Origin: Candidatus Heimdallarchaeota archaeon
GTDB lineage: Archaea > Asgardarchaeota > Heimdallarchaeia > Heimdallarchaeales > Heimdallarchaeaceae
Direction of reading: 5' to 3'
Length of the DNA stretch: 7,050 nucleotides
Assembly: GCA_016839875.1 (NCBI GenBank)
Contig: JAEOTK010000028.1
Span: forward strand, 1-7,050
A model generated the notes under the pieces. It did not search any database and was not told where the DNA came from. It saw only the letters and a program-made list of their open reading frames with translations. Within the stretch, counting starts at the first letter, position 1, and each line of letters begins with the position of its first letter. The position numbers and the translations under genes are program-made. Positions 6,445 through 7,050 of the stretch are shown in pieces.

Positions 6445-6741
6445 TTAAGATGAAGCTATTTTTTCAACTGATTTACTGATTTTATCAAAAATAGATGTCG
6501 CTTCTTTTTCTTCTACATCTCCGTAGATGAAAACCCTGAGTGAAGGAAAAATAGAAATTTTGTTTCCACTCTCTTCTTCTTTTAGAATTAAACACACTTT
6601 TGTCTCTCGAAGAATCCGATAAGAATCGAGTTCATCGAGTAAGTTGTCCTTGATGCTCTTAAGAGGAATATTGTAGAATTCGTCAGGATAACCTTCAAAT
6701 CCTTTCTTCTTCTTGCAAGGAGCAATTGTGTTATAAATCAT
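6445..6741 (-). CDS. Small hypothetical protein, 98 residues
   Basis: I do not recognise the family. The protein has a basic N-terminal stretch with one cysteine (PCKKKKGF, 8-15), then a helix/strand middle containing a second cysteine (Cys50 in KVCLILKEEE). The C-terminal half looks like a beta hairpin followed by an amphipathic helix: NKISIFPSLRVFIYGDVEEKEATSIFDKI (about 60-88). The order strand, FPS, strand, G, acidic turn, helix loosely recalls half of a TATA-binding-protein fold (FPSGK-type turn), but this is only a resemblance. There is no signal peptide or membrane segment. A TAG lies directly before the ATG, fixing the start. The ordered composition and a promoter in the expected place argue that it is a real gene. 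It is divergent from the oxidoreductase gene and precedes the YdjM-family gene on the same strand by 54 bp. Confidence 0.72.
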   Translation of the reverse strand: MIYNTIAPCKKKKGFEGYPDEFYNIPLKSIKDNLLDELDSYRILRETKVCLILKEEESGNKISIFPSLRVFIYGDVEEKEATSIFDKISKSVEKIASS

Positions 6742-6767
6742 CTAATAAAACATTGACAATAAACGCT

Positions 6768-6773
6768 TTTTAA
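6768..6773 (-). promoter_or_regulatory. Candidate TATA box for the 98-residue protein gene
   Basis: TTAAAA on the minus strand, centred about 29-30 nt before the ATG at 6741, gives an expected leader of only a few bases. It shares its core with the other promoters in the window. Confidence 0.42.
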
Positions 6774-6835
6774 TCTTACCTAAAGATAAGAAAAATTAAC
6801 AATTGTGTTCTTCTCTTTCTAACTTGGAAAAATAC

Positions 6836-6841
6836 TTAAAA
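6836..6841 (+). promoter_or_regulatory. Candidate TATA box for the aldehyde:ferredoxin oxidoreductase-type gene
   Basis: TTAAAA, in the context ACTTAAAAGT, is centred 25-26 nt before the ATG at 6864. A purine-rich stretch just upstream (GGAAAAATA, 6827-6835) could serve as the TFB recognition element. The spacing predicts a leaderless mRNA, and no Shine-Dalgarno sequence precedes the ATG. This is the most convincing of the promoter candidates. Confidence 0.52.
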
Positions 6842-6863
6842 GTGTACAGTAAATTTAAATTCT

Positions 6864-7050
6864 ATGAAAAATCATCTTCTAAGAATAAATCTCACAACAA
6901 ATGAGATTTTAAAAGAAAAAATTCCAGAAGAAATTTATAAGAAATATATCGGTGGAACAGGTTTTATCAGCTATTATCTCTATAAAGAAATAAAAAAGAA
7001 GATAGATCCATTATCTCCAGAAAACAAATTAATCATCGCTCCAGGACCAG
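6864..7050 (+). CDS. Tungsten-containing aldehyde:ferredoxin oxidoreductase family protein, N-terminal fragment
   Basis: Only the first 62 codons are in the window. Family members are cytoplasmic tungstopterin/[4Fe-4S] enzymes of about 600 residues that oxidise aldehydes to acids with ferredoxin as acceptor, and they are common in anaerobic archaea. The N-terminus matches the family pattern in order: LLRINLTTNEI (5-15), where LRVdLttg is usual; IPEEIYKKYIGGTGF (20-34), where the usual form is yiGGrGla; and DPLSPENKLIIAPGP (48-62), where dPLgpeNkLifa.GPltG is usual. Thr32 replaces the common Arg in GGRG. The cysteines for the iron-sulfur cluster and the remaining pterin-binding residues lie beyond the right edge, so the subtype (AOR, FOR, GAPOR, WOR) and the integrity of the gene cannot be judged. 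Its promoter faces away from the 98-residue gene. Confidence 0.85.
   Translation, partial: MKNHLLRINLTTNEILKEKIPEEIYKKYIGGTGFISYYLYKEIKKKIDPLSPENKLIIAPGP

Noticed and set aside
1531..6741. A defence or mobile-element island formed by the transporter, HEAT protein, membrane hydrolase-like protein and small orphan
   Set aside because: Strands alternate, each gene has its own promoter, and there is no nuclease, integrase, transposase, toxin motif or flanking repeat. Flanking genes are housekeeping or metabolic.
6751..6753. Three-codon ORF (ATG TTT TAT TAG) directly before the 98-residue gene
   Set aside because: The candidate TATA box would start transcription near 6744, downstream of this ATG, so it would not be in the mRNA; such short ORFs are expected by chance.
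6723..6809. Direct repeat CAATTGTGTT at 6723-6732 and 6800-6809
   Set aside because: It is a single 10-bp pair, one copy inside a coding region, with no further copies or duplicated flanks; treated as chance.

Overview
This is an AT-rich archaeal chromosome segment. The archaeal assignment rests on a type-2 (methanogen-type) seryl-tRNA synthetase, on the N-terminus of a tungsten aldehyde:ferredoxin oxidoreductase-type protein, and on TATA-like boxes about 25 nt upstream of start codons that lack Shine-Dalgarno sequences. The low G+C, the tungstoenzyme and the HEAT-repeat protein would suit an Asgard-type or other anaerobic archaeon. That is only an impression, because no lineage-specific marker is visible.

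Layout, left to right: (1) seryl-tRNA synthetase, minus strand, its C-terminal end cut off by the left edge; (2) a 103-bp divergent spacer; (3) a 12-helix MFS transporter, plus strand; (4) a 5-bp convergent junction; (5) a D-2-hydroxyacid dehydrogenase-family protein, minus strand; (6) a 100-bp divergent spacer carrying a perfect 9-bp-arm inverted repeat; (7) a 552-residue HEAT-repeat protein, plus strand; (8) a 9-bp convergent junction; (9) a YdjM/DUF457 membrane protein, minus strand; (10) a 98-residue protein of unknown function, minus strand; (11) a 122-bp divergent spacer; (12) the first 62 codons of an aldehyde:ferredoxin oxidoreductase-type protein, plus strand, cut off by the right edge. 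No gene-free stretch exceeds about 125 bp, and there is no room for tRNA or rRNA genes. I saw no CRISPR array, insertion sequence or transposase.

The genes do not form an obvious pathway. Strands alternate almost gene by gene, convergent ends nearly touch, and every gene has its own TATA-like element, so each looks like a separate transcription unit. Translation, transport, redox metabolism, a protein scaffold and a membrane hydrolase-like protein simply sit side by side. I did not find a convincing new multi-gene system. The points most worth a second look are the type-2 SerRS, the dyad in front of the HEAT-repeat gene, the non-canonical active site of the dehydrogenase, and the conserved-looking 98-residue orphan.
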